The position numbers and the translations under genes were made by a program. DNA of 64,000 bases from Bog-756 sp963738545. GTDB taxonomy: Bacteria > Actinomycetota > Acidimicrobiia > Acidimicrobiales > RAAP-2. Below, one piece after another: positions 8,103 through 16,709 of the stretch. Below the pieces are notes generated by a model, which made no database searches, had not been told where the DNA came from, and was given only the letters and a program-made list of their open reading frames with translations. The stretch is taken from assembly GCA_963738545.1 (NCBI GenBank), contig CAVTXA010000007.1:1203151-1267150 (forward strand), written 5' to 3'. Numbering within the stretch: position 1 is the stretch's first letter; every line of letters begins with the position of its first letter.

Positions 8103-9545
8103 TCACCGCCAGGCCGACGCCACGTGCTTGATGCGGGTGTAGTCCTCGAGGCCGAAGATGGAGAGGTCCTTGCCGTACCCGGAGGTGCCGAACCCCCCGT
8201 GGGGCATCTCCGCCGACATCGGGGCATGGGTGTTCACCGACACGGCGCCGAAGTCGAGCGCCCGGACCAGACGTTCGGCCCGGCCGTGGTCGCTGGTCCA
8301 GACGCTGGCCGTGAGGCCCTGATCCACCCCGTTGGCCAGCGCCACCGCCTCGGCCTCGTCGGCGAACCGCTGCACCGTGATCACGGGCCCGAAGATCTCC
8401 TCTTGGACCAACTCGTCGCCCTGCTCCACATCGATGACGACGGTGGCCGGGAAGAAGTAGCCGGGACGGTCCGGTGCCGCCCCGCCGGTGACGACTCGGG
8501 CCCCCGGTGACCGGCGATCCACCAGCCCCCGGACCTTGTCCCGATGGTCGGCGCTGATGAGGGGACCGAACACGGTGTCGGCGTCGAACGGGTCGCCGCA
8601 CACCGAGCGGTCGGCCTCGGCGGCCAGGGCCTCCACCATCTCGTCGTAGGCGCCGGCCTCCACCAGGACCCGCGTGGCCGCCGTGCAGTCCTGGCCGGCG
8701 TTGAAGAAGGCGGCGGCGGCCACCGCCTCGGCCGTGGCGGACACATCGGCATCGGCGAAGACCACCACGGGGGCGTTACCGCCCAGCTCCAGGTGCACCC
8801 GGCACAGCCGTTGGGCAGCGGCGGCGGCCACCTGCCGGCCCGCACGGGTGCTGCCGGTCAGGGACACCAGGGCAACGGCCGGATTGCGGACCAGGGCCTC
8901 GCCGGTGGCCGCCCCGCCGCACACGACGTTGAGCACCCCAGGGGGGAAGACCCCCCCGAGCAGCTCGGCCATCCGCACCGTCGAGGCCGGCGTGAGTTCG
9001 GACGGCTTGAGCACCACAGTGTTCCCGGCGGCCAGGGCCGGGGCCCACTTCCACACCGCCATCATCAGCGGATAGTTCCACGGGGTGATCTGGCCGCACA
9101 CCCCGACCGGCTCCCGCCGGATTCCCGAGGTCACGCCGTCGAGGTACTCGCCCGAGGAGAGTCCACCGAGCAGCCGGGCAGCCCCGGCGAAAAAGCGGAC
9201 CTGGTCGATGGTCGGGGGAAGCTCGTCCTCCAGTGTGGCGACGTAGGGCTTGCCGGTGTCGGTGACCTCGAGGCGGCACAGCTCGTCAGCGTGTATTTCG
9301 AGCACCTGGGCGGCGTCCAGCAGCATCCGGCTGCGCGTGGCCGGGGTGGTCGCCCTCCAGGCCCCGAAGGCGGCGGTGGCCGCAGCACAGGCGCGGGCCA
9401 CGTCGTCGACGTCGGAGTCGGTGGCGTGGGCGTAGGTCTCCCCGGTGGCCGGGTTGACGATGGCCCGCCGCCGACCGGTACCCGGGGTAGCCGGTGCCCC
9501 CCCGATCACGTTGCCCCACACCCGTGCATCCTCCCGGATGGCCAT
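8103..9545 (-). CDS. Aldehyde dehydrogenase, aminobutyraldehyde/betaine-aldehyde type
   Basis: NAD(P)-dependent aldehyde dehydrogenase of 480 residues. The catalytic Glu is in LELGGNAP, and the catalytic Cys is in FFNAGQDCTAATR, wording typical of the gamma-aminobutyraldehyde dehydrogenase (PatD/YdcW) group. The frame is open upstream to 9650, but ATG 9545 has AGGAGA before it and gives the family N-terminus, so I start there. It is divergent from the aminotransferase and shares with it the palindromic operator at 9606-9621. A role in oxidising the aldehyde made by that aminotransferase is a natural reading. Confidence 0.88.
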   Translation of the reverse strand: MAIREDARVWGNVIGGAPATPGTGRRRAIVNPATGETYAHATDSDVDDVARACAAATAAFGAWRATTPATRSRMLLDAAQVLEIHADELCRLEVTDTGKPYVATLEDELPPTIDQVRFFAGAARLLGGLSSGEYLDGVTSGIRREPVGVCGQITPWNYPLMMAVWKWAPALAAGNTVVLKPSELTPASTVRMAELLGGVFPPGVLNVVCGGAATGEALVRNPAVALVSLTGSTRAGRQVAAAAAQRLCRVHLELGGNAPVVVFADADVSATAEAVAAAAFFNAGQDCTAATRVLVEAGAYDEMVEALAAEADRSVCGDPFDADTVFGPLISADHRDKVRGLVDRRSPGARVVTGGAAPDRPGYFFPATVVIDVEQGDELVQEEIFGPVITVQRFADEAEAVALANGVDQGLTASVWTSDHGRAERLVRALDFGAVSVNTHAPMSAEMPHGGFGTSGYGKDLSIFGLEDYTRIKHVASAWR

Positions 9546-9605
9546 GACCGTCTCCTGACGTACCGGTGGCCCGCTGCTCCTTGCCACACCGGGCAGCGTT
9601 CCATA

Positions 9606-9621
9606 GACTGAACATTCAGTC
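9606..9621. promoter_or_regulatory. Operator site 1 of the TetR regulon
   Basis: GACTGAACATTCAGTC, with perfect 7-base arms around a two-base centre. It lies between the divergent aldehyde dehydrogenase and aminotransferase starts. TAGACT at 9604-9609 overlaps its left arm and could be the -10 box for the aminotransferase. It is one of six related sites in the window. Confidence 0.8.
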
Positions 9622-9652
9622 AATACCCCCGACCGCAGGACGGAGCCCACCC

Positions 9653-11032
9653 ATGGTCGTCGAACAATCCACCGCGGCGGACGTCTCGGTCCGCCTCGAC
9701 GGCATGATCGCCGAGGAGGAGCGGGCCTTCATCGCCCGCCAACCGCGCTCGGCCGAACTCCGGGCCCGGGCCAGCCGCTCCCTGGCCGGAGGGGTCACCT
9801 CGAGCTGGCAGATCACCACCCCCCAGGCCGTGTGGCTCAGCCACGGCGCCGGTTCCAAGATCGTCGACGTCGACGGGAACGAGTACGTCGACCTCCACGG
9901 GGGGTACGGAGCCGACCTGGCCGGTCACGCGCACCCCGCCATCGTCGAGGCGGTGCGCCACCAGGTGGGACGAGGCACCCACTTCGCCCAGCCCACGGAG
10001 ACGGCCATCGAGGTGGCCGAGGAGCTGGCCTCCCGGTTCGGCCTGCCGTTGTGGCGGTTCGTGAACTCGGGCACCGAGGCGACCATGGACGCCGTCCATC
10101 TGATGCGGGCGTACACCGGGCGGGACCTGATCATCAAGGTCGAAGGCTGCTACCACGGGCACCACGACTCGGTCCAGGTGTCGGTGGCCCCGGAGCTGGA
10201 CGGTGCCGGACCGGCCGACCGCCCGGTGGGCGTCCCCTCCAGTTCGGGCATCCCCACCGGCATCACCGACCTGACCCTGGTGGTCGGATACAACGACCTC
10301 GACGCCGTCCGGCGCACCCTGGAGGACCACCCCGGCCAGGTGGCGGGCATGATCCTCGAGCCCATCATGATGAACGCCGGGATCATCACCCCCGACCCCG
10401 GCTACCTGGCCGCCCTGGCCGACCTGGTCCACGCCCACGGTGCCCTCCTCGCCTTCGACGAGGTGAAGACGGGGCTGACCGCCGGTCCGGCCGGGGCCAC
10501 CGGCCTGGTCGGGGTGGTCCCCGACCTGATCTGCCTGGCCAAGGCCATCGGGGGCGGCGTGGCCTCGGGTGCGGTGGGAGGTTCCGCCGAGGTGATGGCC
10601 TTCGTGGCCGAGGGTGGCTACGAGATGGTGGGCACGTTCAACGGGAACCCGCTGGCCATGGCGGCCACCCGGGCCATGCTCACCGAGGTGGCCACGCCCC
10701 TCGCCTACCAGCGACTCGACCGGCTCCGGGAGCGGGCCGTGGCCGGCCTGCAGCGGAGCATTGCCGATCACGGGCTCGCCGCCCACGTGGTGGCCGTCGG
10801 GGCCAAAGGCTGTGTGGTCTTCCAGCACGAGCCGGTTCGGGACTACCGGAGCTTCGACGGACTGGATGACCGGTACAACCACGCCCACTGGCTGGTCCAG
10901 CACAACGGCGGGGTGTTCCTGCCGCCCTGGGGGAAGATGGAGCAGTGGCTCATCTCCACCCAGCACGATGAGGCCGACATCGACCGGTTCCTCGACAACT
11001 TCGAGCGCCTGGCCCACTTCCTCGCCTCCTGA
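9653..11032 (+). CDS. Class III PLP aminotransferase (glutamate-1-semialdehyde aminomutase-like)
   Basis: Pyridoxal-phosphate aminotransferase of 459 residues. Visible features are the phosphate-binding region NSGTEATMDAVHLMRAYTGR, the FDEVKTG motif whose Asp contacts the pyridine nitrogen, and the Schiff-base lysine K297 in LAKAIGGG. The fold is that of the GSA-aminomutase/omega-aminotransferase group. No heme-biosynthesis genes surround it, so a catabolic amine transaminase is more likely than HemL. ATG 9653 follows the operator by 31 bases. It would hand an aldehyde to the divergent aldehyde dehydrogenase (inference). Confidence 0.86.
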   Translation: MVVEQSTAADVSVRLDGMIAEEERAFIARQPRSAELRARASRSLAGGVTSSWQITTPQAVWLSHGAGSKIVDVDGNEYVDLHGGYGADLAGHAHPAIVEAVRHQVGRGTHFAQPTETAIEVAEELASRFGLPLWRFVNSGTEATMDAVHLMRAYTGRDLIIKVEGCYHGHHDSVQVSVAPELDGAGPADRPVGVPSSSGIPTGITDLTLVVGYNDLDAVRRTLEDHPGQVAGMILEPIMMNAGIITPDPGYLAALADLVHAHGALLAFDEVKTGLTAGPAGATGLVGVVPDLICLAKAIGGGVASGAVGGSAEVMAFVAEGGYEMVGTFNGNPLAMAATRAMLTEVATPLAYQRLDRLRERAVAGLQRSIADHGLAAHVVAVGAKGCVVFQHEPVRDYRSFDGLDDRYNHAHWLVQHNGGVFLPPWGKMEQWLISTQHDEADIDRFLDNFERLAHFLAS

Positions 11033-11174
11033 GCCCGCGTCCCCGACCGGTGCCAGGGGCCCGTCGTCGGGACCCCGGCGGCCGACCCCCCAACCGGCGC
11101 CCGGTAGGGCATTGTTAACGGCCGGGGAATTCCCGAGGGTCCGCCTTGCCACCGCCCGGGCACGGTGCTTGAAT

Positions 11175-11190
11175 AACTGAACAGTCAGTC
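11175..11190. promoter_or_regulatory. Operator site 2 of the TetR regulon
   Basis: AACTGAACAGTCAGTC, which matches the family consensus exactly, lies 63 bases before the start of the substrate-binding protein gene. The 220-base gap between the aminotransferase and this transporter gene holds nothing else that I recognise. Confidence 0.78.
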
Positions 11191-11253
11191 AGGGGCCGGC
11201 GCCGAAGGCGCCCGAGTGACCACACAGCGGGGCTACCAACGGAGGTGACCGGG

Positions 11254-12528
11254 TTGACGTTCCACCCACGGGAAGGCTGGTCGGAGGACGGAACCCGTCG
11301 GACCCCGGGGGTGTCCCGACGGACCTTCCTGGCCGGTGCGGCCACCACCGGGTTCGCCGCCGCGCTGGCCGCCGCTTCCGGCGGCTCCGCCGGGGCCGCC
11401 ACCAAGACCAAGACGACCCAACCCCTAGCCCTGCCCCGCCCTGACGCTCCGGTCACCTGGCCCGTCTACGCCTCCAACCGCGCCATCGCCAGCGGGCTCC
11501 AGCCGGAGAAGAACGCCACCCTCAAGATCTACAACTGGGTGGCCTACGTCAACCAGAAGAACCTCAACGCCTTCGCCAAGAAGTACAAGTGCAAGGTCGA
11601 GCTGACCACGTTCAACACCATGAGCGAGGCCATCGCCAAGCTGCGGAGCGGGGAGTTCAACTTCGACGTCTTCATCCCCACGGTCGACGTGCTCGGACAG
11701 CTGGTGGCGGGCAAGCTGGCCCAGCCGCTCAACCACTCCTACATCCCCAACATCTCCCAGGCCTGGTCGCAGTACCTGAACCCCTTCTACGACCAGAACT
11801 GGCAGTACACGGTGCCCTACACCATCTACACCACCGGCATCGCCTGGCGGAAGGACAAGGTGGCCGAGAACCCCTACACGATGGCCAACCCCTGGGCCAT
11901 GCCCTGGAACGCCAAGTACAAGGGGAAAGTGGCGATCCTCGACGACTACCGCGAGAGCCTGGCCCTGGGCATGATGAAGAACGGCAACTTCGATCCCAAC
12001 ACCAGCGACCCCGCCGTCCTCAGCGCCGCCACCAACTCCCTGCTGGCCCTCGACCAACTGGTCAACCTGCACATCGACAACAACGACTACACCTCCATCC
12101 CCACCGGACAGACCTGGATCCACCACGCCTGGTCCGGCGACATGGCCGCCGCCCAGAGCTACATGCCCAAGGGCACATCGGTGGACGTGGTCGGGTACTG
12201 GTTCCCGACCAGTGGCCTGGGCCCGGTGGCCAACGACACCATGACCGTCCTGGCCGGCGGCAAGAACCCGGTGCTGGCCCACCTGTTCCTCAACTACATG
12301 CTCGACCTGCCCAACGTGCTCGAGAACATCAGCTTCAACGGGTACATGCAGCCCATCACCGGGGTGACCCCCCAGGTGCTCGAGCAGGAGGGGATCCTGC
12401 CGCCCAGCCTGGCCTCCACCGTGGTCCTGCCCTCGAACTTCGACACCGGAACCAAACAGCTGGAGCTGGCCCCGACCCTCGACGCCAAGTACCAACAGAA
12501 CTGGCTGCGGGTCAGCAGCGGCGTGTGA
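11254..12528 (+). CDS. PotD-like extracellular substrate-binding protein with Tat signal
   Basis: Solute-binding lipoprotein-class protein of a polyamine-type ABC importer, 424 residues. A twin-arginine signal, SRRTFLAG, at about residues 21-28 is followed by an Ala-rich hydrophobic stretch, so it is probably exported folded. LKIYNWVAYV near residue 87 is the classical start of the mature PotD/PotF fold. TTG 11254 is chosen because GGAGG at 11241-11245 is eight bases upstream; GTG 11245 would lie inside that site. It is followed after 10 bases by two permease genes. The ligand could be a polyamine or a quaternary amine. Confidence 0.88.
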   Translation: MTFHPREGWSEDGTRRTPGVSRRTFLAGAATTGFAAALAAASGGSAGAATKTKTTQPLALPRPDAPVTWPVYASNRAIASGLQPEKNATLKIYNWVAYVNQKNLNAFAKKYKCKVELTTFNTMSEAIAKLRSGEFNFDVFIPTVDVLGQLVAGKLAQPLNHSYIPNISQAWSQYLNPFYDQNWQYTVPYTIYTTGIAWRKDKVAENPYTMANPWAMPWNAKYKGKVAILDDYRESLALGMMKNGNFDPNTSDPAVLSAATNSLLALDQLVNLHIDNNDYTSIPTGQTWIHHAWSGDMAAAQSYMPKGTSVDVVGYWFPTSGLGPVANDTMTVLAGGKNPVLAHLFLNYMLDLPNVLENISFNGYMQPITGVTPQVLEQEGILPPSLASTVVLPSNFDTGTKQLELAPTLDAKYQQNWLRVSSGV

Positions 12529-12538
12529 GCAGCACCTG

Positions 12539-13471
12539 GTGACGACCCGGGAGGACGGCAGGAAGTCCTGGTCCGAGCGGGCCCAGAACCGGTGGGTGTG
12601 GGCCGGGTTCGCCATGCCCGGGATCATCTGGCTGGCGCTGTTGTTCCTCGTCCCCTTCTACACCGTCCTGGCCATCGCCGGCGGGGGGCTCAACGCCATC
12701 TTCCAGTCGCCCGAGCCGGTGTGGAACCCCTTCCGGTGGACGGGCGCCAACTACACCGCGGTCTTCCACGACCTGGTGGGCCAGGGTGCGTTCGTGGGTC
12801 CCATCTTCTTGCGGACCCTGGTCTACGTGGCCATCGCCTCGGCGCTCTCGCTCCTCATCGCCTATCCGGCCGCCTACTTCGTGACCCGGTTCGCCGGCCG
12901 TCGCAAGGTGCTCTTCTTGGCCCTGCTCATCGCCCCGTTCTGGATCAGCTACATGATGCGCATGCTGGCGTGGATCGACCTCCTCCAGTCCAACGGCTAC
13001 GTCAACCGGCTCCTGGTCGACCTGCACCTCATCAGCCAGCCGGTGAACTGGTTGGGCGGGAAGTCGGTCACGGTCATCCTCGGCCTGGTCTACGGCTACA
13101 TCCCCTACCTGATCCTGGTGCTCTACGCCGGGCTCGACCGGATCGACCAGCGGCTCCTCGAGGCGGGGAGGGACCTCGGCCTCAACCGGACACAGACCTT
13201 CGTCCGGATCACCCTCCCGCTCAGCCGCCAGGCCATCCTCACCGGCATGCTGATCACCGTCCTGCCCATGGTGGGCGACTACTTCACCAACCAGCTGCTG
13301 TCGGGGGCGTCGTCCACGGCCATGATCGGCAACGTCATCGACAGCCAGCTCAACACGGCCAGCCAGCAGGCCCAGGGCGCGGCCCTCTCGCTGCTCTTGT
13401 TGGCCTTCCTGCTCGTGCCGATGCTCTACTACGTGATCAAGACACGACGGGCCACGGGCGAGGCGTTCTGA
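12539..13471 (+). CDS. ABC transporter permease, PotB-like
   Basis: Inner-membrane permease of 310 residues with about six hydrophobic segments. The first is near residues 20-45. The cytoplasmic EAA loop, EAGRDLGLNRTQTFVRITLP, is where the ATPase docks. It starts with GTG ten bases after the binding-protein stop and ends in TGATG with the next permease, so it belongs to one operon with both. Confidence 0.9.
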   Translation: MTTREDGRKSWSERAQNRWVWAGFAMPGIIWLALLFLVPFYTVLAIAGGGLNAIFQSPEPVWNPFRWTGANYTAVFHDLVGQGAFVGPIFLRTLVYVAIASALSLLIAYPAAYFVTRFAGRRKVLFLALLIAPFWISYMMRMLAWIDLLQSNGYVNRLLVDLHLISQPVNWLGGKSVTVILGLVYGYIPYLILVLYAGLDRIDQRLLEAGRDLGLNRTQTFVRITLPLSRQAILTGMLITVLPMVGDYFTNQLLSGASSTAMIGNVIDSQLNTASQQAQGAALSLLLLAFLLVPMLYYVIKTRRATGEAF

Positions 13472-14457
13472 TGACCGTGACCACCGACACCGCTCCCGTC
13501 GTCAGCCTCCCGTCCGTCCGGCCCACCGAGGACGACGGTTCGCCCCCCTCGCCCCCACCCCCCGCTCCGGCCCGGCGACGGTGGCAGCCGCCGTGGCGCA
13601 ACCCCTGGCGGCGACCGTGGATCCTCGAGGGGTTCACCTGGCTGTACTTGATCTGGTCCATCGTCCCCATCGGCATCGCCGTGCTGTTCTCGTTCAACAA
13701 CGGGAAGTCCCAGAGTGTGTGGCAGGGCTTCTCGACCCGGTGGTACTGGGGGGACCCCATCAACTCGGTGTGGCACAACCCCACCCTCCGGGCCGCGGTG
13801 TTCCAGACCGTCCGGCTCTCGATCATCACCACCATCGTGGCCGTCCCCCTCGGCGTGGCCTTCGCCATCGGCATCAACCGCTGGCGGACCCGGACCTCCA
13901 CCACGTTCAACTTCGTGATGGTCTTCTCCTACGTGATCCCCGAACTGATCTTCGGTGTGGCCCTCTTCTTCCTCTTCACCCAGCTGTTCCGCTCGATCCA
14001 CCTCGGCACCGCCGCCGAGATCCTCGGCCTGGTCACCTGGAACTTCAGTTGGCCGGCCATCATCGTGCTGGCCCGTCTGGTGTCGATCGGCGACTCCTAC
14101 GAGGAGGCGGCCGCCGACCTCGGCGCGTCTCGCCTCCAGTCCATCCGCCGGGTGCTCATCCCCCTGCTGATGCCGGCCATCTTCGCCAGCGCCGTCCTGG
14201 TGTTCGCCAGCGTGGTCGACGACTTCGTCATCGTCGACCTCCTGTCGTCCACGGCCAACACCCAGCCCATGTCGGTGATCATCTACTCCACCAGCCACGG
14301 CGGCAACGGCGGGCCCGCCCTCAACGCCCTGGCCACCATCATGCTGGTGCTGTCCTTCGTGGCCGCCACGGTCGGACTGCTGGCCTACCGGTGGATGACC
14401 CGGGGCGAGCGGGGCTCCAGCCGACAGGAGGCCATGACCAGCATCGCCGGCATGTGA
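13471..14457 (+). CDS. ABC transporter permease, PotC-like
   Basis: Second permease subunit, 328 residues. ATG 13471 shares its A with the PotB stop, so translation is coupled. A Pro/Arg-rich cytoplasmic N-terminus (about residues 20-50) is longer than in typical PotC. Six hydrophobic segments follow, with the EAA loop EEAAADLGASRLQSIRRVL. It ends 25 bases from the convergent ATPase gene. Confidence 0.9.
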   Translation: MTVTTDTAPVVSLPSVRPTEDDGSPPSPPPPAPARRRWQPPWRNPWRRPWILEGFTWLYLIWSIVPIGIAVLFSFNNGKSQSVWQGFSTRWYWGDPINSVWHNPTLRAAVFQTVRLSIITTIVAVPLGVAFAIGINRWRTRTSTTFNFVMVFSYVIPELIFGVALFFLFTQLFRSIHLGTAAEILGLVTWNFSWPAIIVLARLVSIGDSYEEAAADLGASRLQSIRRVLIPLLMPAIFASAVLVFASVVDDFVIVDLLSSTANTQPMSVIIYSTSHGGNGGPALNALATIMLVLSFVAATVGLLAYRWMTRGERGSSRQEAMTSIAGM

Positions 14458-14458
14458 G

Positions 14459-14478
14459 CACCGGCCGTGCGCCCGGTG
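14459..14478. terminator. Candidate bidirectional hairpin between convergent potC and potA
   Basis: CACCGG at 14459-14464 pairs with CCGGTG at 14473-14478 over an eight-base loop. It lies in the 24 bases between two facing stop codons. There is no T tract, so the call rests on position and pairing only. Confidence 0.3.
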
Positions 14479-14481
14479 GGC

Positions 14482-15648
14482 TCAGTCCGTCGGGTGCACG
14501 GTGGCCCCCACCGGTTGGGTGGCGGGCACCTCGGCGACGGCGAGGGGTGGGTCCTCGGTGGCGGGCAGGGGCACCGAGCGCAGGACCCGCAGTCCGTGGG
14601 CGGGCAGGTAGGCCTGGACCGCCGTGCCCTGCTGGTAGGCCGGCGGCCCGCCCTGGTTCTGGATGAGGGCCTGGATGCGCTCCCCGTGGGCCAGGCGCAC
14701 GATGATCTGGGTGGACGAGCCGAGGAACACCAGGCGTTCGACCATGGCCGGCACCCGGTTCGGCCCGGTGGACTCGTAGGGCTCGATGTGCACCCGCTCC
14801 GGGCGGATGGCCAGCTTGACCGCCCCGGTGCACTCGGTCGAGCCGCGCTCGGCGGACAGGTCGAACTCCCCGAGCCGGATCCGGCACGCCCCGTCGGCGT
14901 CGGGCCCCCCGGCGTGGGCCTCCATCAGGTTGGACACCCCCAAGAAGTCGGCCACGTAGGCGTCGGCCGGCTCCTCGTAGACCTCCACCGGGGTACCCAC
15001 CTGGGCCACCTTGCCGGCCTCCATCACGGCCAGGCGGTCGGACATGGTGAGTGCCTCCTCCTGGTCGTGGGTGACATAGAGGAAGGTGATCCCGACCGTC
15101 TCCTGGAGTGCTTTGAGCTCGACCTGGAGCGTCCGGCGCAGCTTGGCGTCCAGGGCACCCAGGGGCTCGTCGAGGAGCAGGACCGACGGGTTGAGGACCA
15201 GGGCCCGGGCCAGGGCCACCCGCTGCTGCTGGCCGCCGGACAGCTGACCGGGGCGTCGCTTCTCGTACCCCAGCAGCTGGACCAGCTCGAGGGCCGCCCC
15301 CACCCGCCGGGCCGACTCGGCCTTGCCCAGCTTCTGGTAGCGCAGGCCGAAGGCCACGTTGTCGGCCACCGACAGGAAGGGGAAGAGGGCGTAGCTCTGG
15401 AACACCGTGTTGACATTGCGCTTGTGAGGCGGCCGGTGGGCCACGTCGACGCCGTCGAGGAGGATGCTGCCACTGGTGGGCTGCTCGAATCCGGCCACCA
15501 GGCGCAGGGTCGTCGTCTTCCCGCATCCCGAGGGGCCCAAGATGGAGAAGAATTCGCCTGACGGGATGTGGAGGTCGATGCCGGCCACCGCCTCGACGTC
15601 GTCGAACCGCTTGGTCAGGGCCACGATCTCCACCTCGCCACCGGCCAC
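14482..15648 (-). CDS. ABC transporter ATP-binding protein, PotA-like
   Basis: ATPase of the polyamine-type importer, 388 residues. Walker A is LGPSGCGKTT, the signature is LSGGQQQRVALARAL and Walker B is LLLDEPLGALD, followed by the D-loop and the C-terminal TOBE regulatory region. The frame is open to GTG 15717, but that codon lies inside operator site 3. GTG 15648 has GGAGGGAGG a few bases upstream and gives a normal N-terminus, so I choose it. It is transcribed toward the permease genes from its own promoter. Confidence 0.9.
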   Translation of the reverse strand: MAGGEVEIVALTKRFDDVEAVAGIDLHIPSGEFFSILGPSGCGKTTTLRLVAGFEQPTSGSILLDGVDVAHRPPHKRNVNTVFQSYALFPFLSVADNVAFGLRYQKLGKAESARRVGAALELVQLLGYEKRRPGQLSGGQQQRVALARALVLNPSVLLLDEPLGALDAKLRRTLQVELKALQETVGITFLYVTHDQEEALTMSDRLAVMEAGKVAQVGTPVEVYEEPADAYVADFLGVSNLMEAHAGGPDADGACRIRLGEFDLSAERGSTECTGAVKLAIRPERVHIEPYESTGPNRVPAMVERLVFLGSSTQIIVRLAHGERIQALIQNQGGPPAYQQGTAVQAYLPAHGLRVLRSVPLPATEDPPLAVAEVPATQPVGATVHPTD

Positions 15649-15703
15649 TGCGCCTCCCTCCGTCCGCCGGCCCTCCGTCGACCGATCCCCGGCACCCCGC
15701 ACG

Positions 15704-15719
15704 GTTTGAACAGTCACTC
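15704..15719. promoter_or_regulatory. Operator site 3 of the TetR regulon (weaker match)
   Basis: GTTTGAACAGTCACTC keeps the TGAACAGTCA core and matches the site 2 sequence at 12 of 16 positions. It lies 55 bases before the potA start and 53 bases after the end of the regulator gene. Confidence 0.6.
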
Positions 15720-15772
15720 AGTGTAGGGAGCGACAGGTCCGGGCACCAGTGCGGAAGGGCGCCGGGCCGTGC

Positions 15773-16549
15773 TCATCCCTTCGACTTCTTCTTGCCCGCC
15801 GCGCTGCGGCCGCCCGTCACCGACCGTTCCTTCGTGTCCGTGGCCTTGGGCCTGGGCTTGGTCTTGGACTTGGGTTTGGGCTGATGGTGGTCGGCCGGTT
15901 TGCGCGCGTTGCTCTTCGGCCTCCAGGTGAAGGCGAGGGCCTGGGCGGCAAAGCCCATGCTGGCGGTGAAGGCCAGACGGGGATCGACCACCGGGTCCTC
16001 CAGGGCGATCTGGATGGCGAAGCCGTCGAGCAGGGCCGAGAGGGTGATGGCGAAGCGGTCGGCGTCGAGGTCCCCGAACTCGCCCGAGGCCTGACCGTCC
16101 CGGACCACCCCGGCAATGGTGGCCCGCCAGTGGGCGTCGAACTCCTCGCGGACCCGGGCCACCTCGGGATGGCGAACCGACTGGGCCCACAGGTCCAGCC
16201 ACAGCGCCCACGAGTCGGGAAGTTCGGCATCGGCCTCGGGTAGGCAGGTCATGGCCACGATCTCCTCGAGCCGGGCCGCGGCGCTGTCGATGACCTCCAT
16301 GCGACGGGCGCCCAGGTCGTACCACTGGTCCTCGGCGAACCGCATTGCCTCGGTGAGGAGGTTGTCCTTGGTCTTGAAGTAGTAGATGACCAGGGCCGGA
16401 CTGGTACCGGCCTGCTCGGCCACATCGGCGATGCGTGACTCGGGGAAGCCCCGCTCGGCGATGACCTGCAGCGCGGCCCGCAGCATGTCCTCCCGACGCT
16501 GGTCGGCAGCGGCGCCGGGGGCGCTCGTGAACTCCGGGTCTTCGGCCAT
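15773..16549 (-). CDS. TetR-family regulator, BetI-like, with a long basic tail
   Basis: DNA-binding regulator of 258 residues. The N-terminal helix-turn-helix spans about residues 19-65 (recognition region AGTSPALVIYYFKTKDNLL). The ligand/dimer domain contains WALWLDLWAQSVRHPEVARV, resembling the C-terminal domain of BetI, the choline/betaine repressor. Beyond about residue 205 the protein runs into a Lys/Pro-rich tail (KPKSKTKPRPK and later GKKKSKG) that ordinary TetR proteins lack. It is divergent from the FAD gene, with operator site 4 between them, so autoregulation is likely. It is the obvious candidate to bind all six sites. Confidence 0.87.
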   Translation of the reverse strand: MAEDPEFTSAPGAAADQRREDMLRAALQVIAERGFPESRIADVAEQAGTSPALVIYYFKTKDNLLTEAMRFAEDQWYDLGARRMEVIDSAAARLEEIVAMTCLPEADAELPDSWALWLDLWAQSVRHPEVARVREEFDAHWRATIAGVVRDGQASGEFGDLDADRFAITLSALLDGFAIQIALEDPVVDPRLAFTASMGFAAQALAFTWRPKSNARKPADHHQPKPKSKTKPRPKATDTKERSVTGGRSAAGKKKSKG

Positions 16550-16647
16550 GCCTACCTTTCCCGATGGGTCGCCAGTGGGGGACGTGCCGTCGCCGGGCTG
16601 AATCTACCGGCACGGAGCGCCTTGTCCCCTACGGTAGCAGCGGTTTA

Positions 16648-16663
16648 GACTGAACAATCAGTC
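16648..16663. promoter_or_regulatory. Operator site 4 of the TetR regulon
   Basis: GACTGAACAATCAGTC has 6-base arms and a 4-base centre. It lies 98 bases from the regulator ATG and 46 bases from the FAD-enzyme ATG. TAGACT at 16646-16651 overlaps the left arm as a possible -10 box. Confidence 0.8.
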
Positions 16664-16709
16664 AAACCTCGTCCCGGGGCCTGCCCCCCATGACCCAGAA
16701 GGGGAATCC

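Noticed and set aside
9653..11032. hemL, glutamate-1-semialdehyde aminomutase of heme synthesis
   Set aside because: The family is the same, but no heme genes are near and the gene shares an operator with an aldehyde dehydrogenase.
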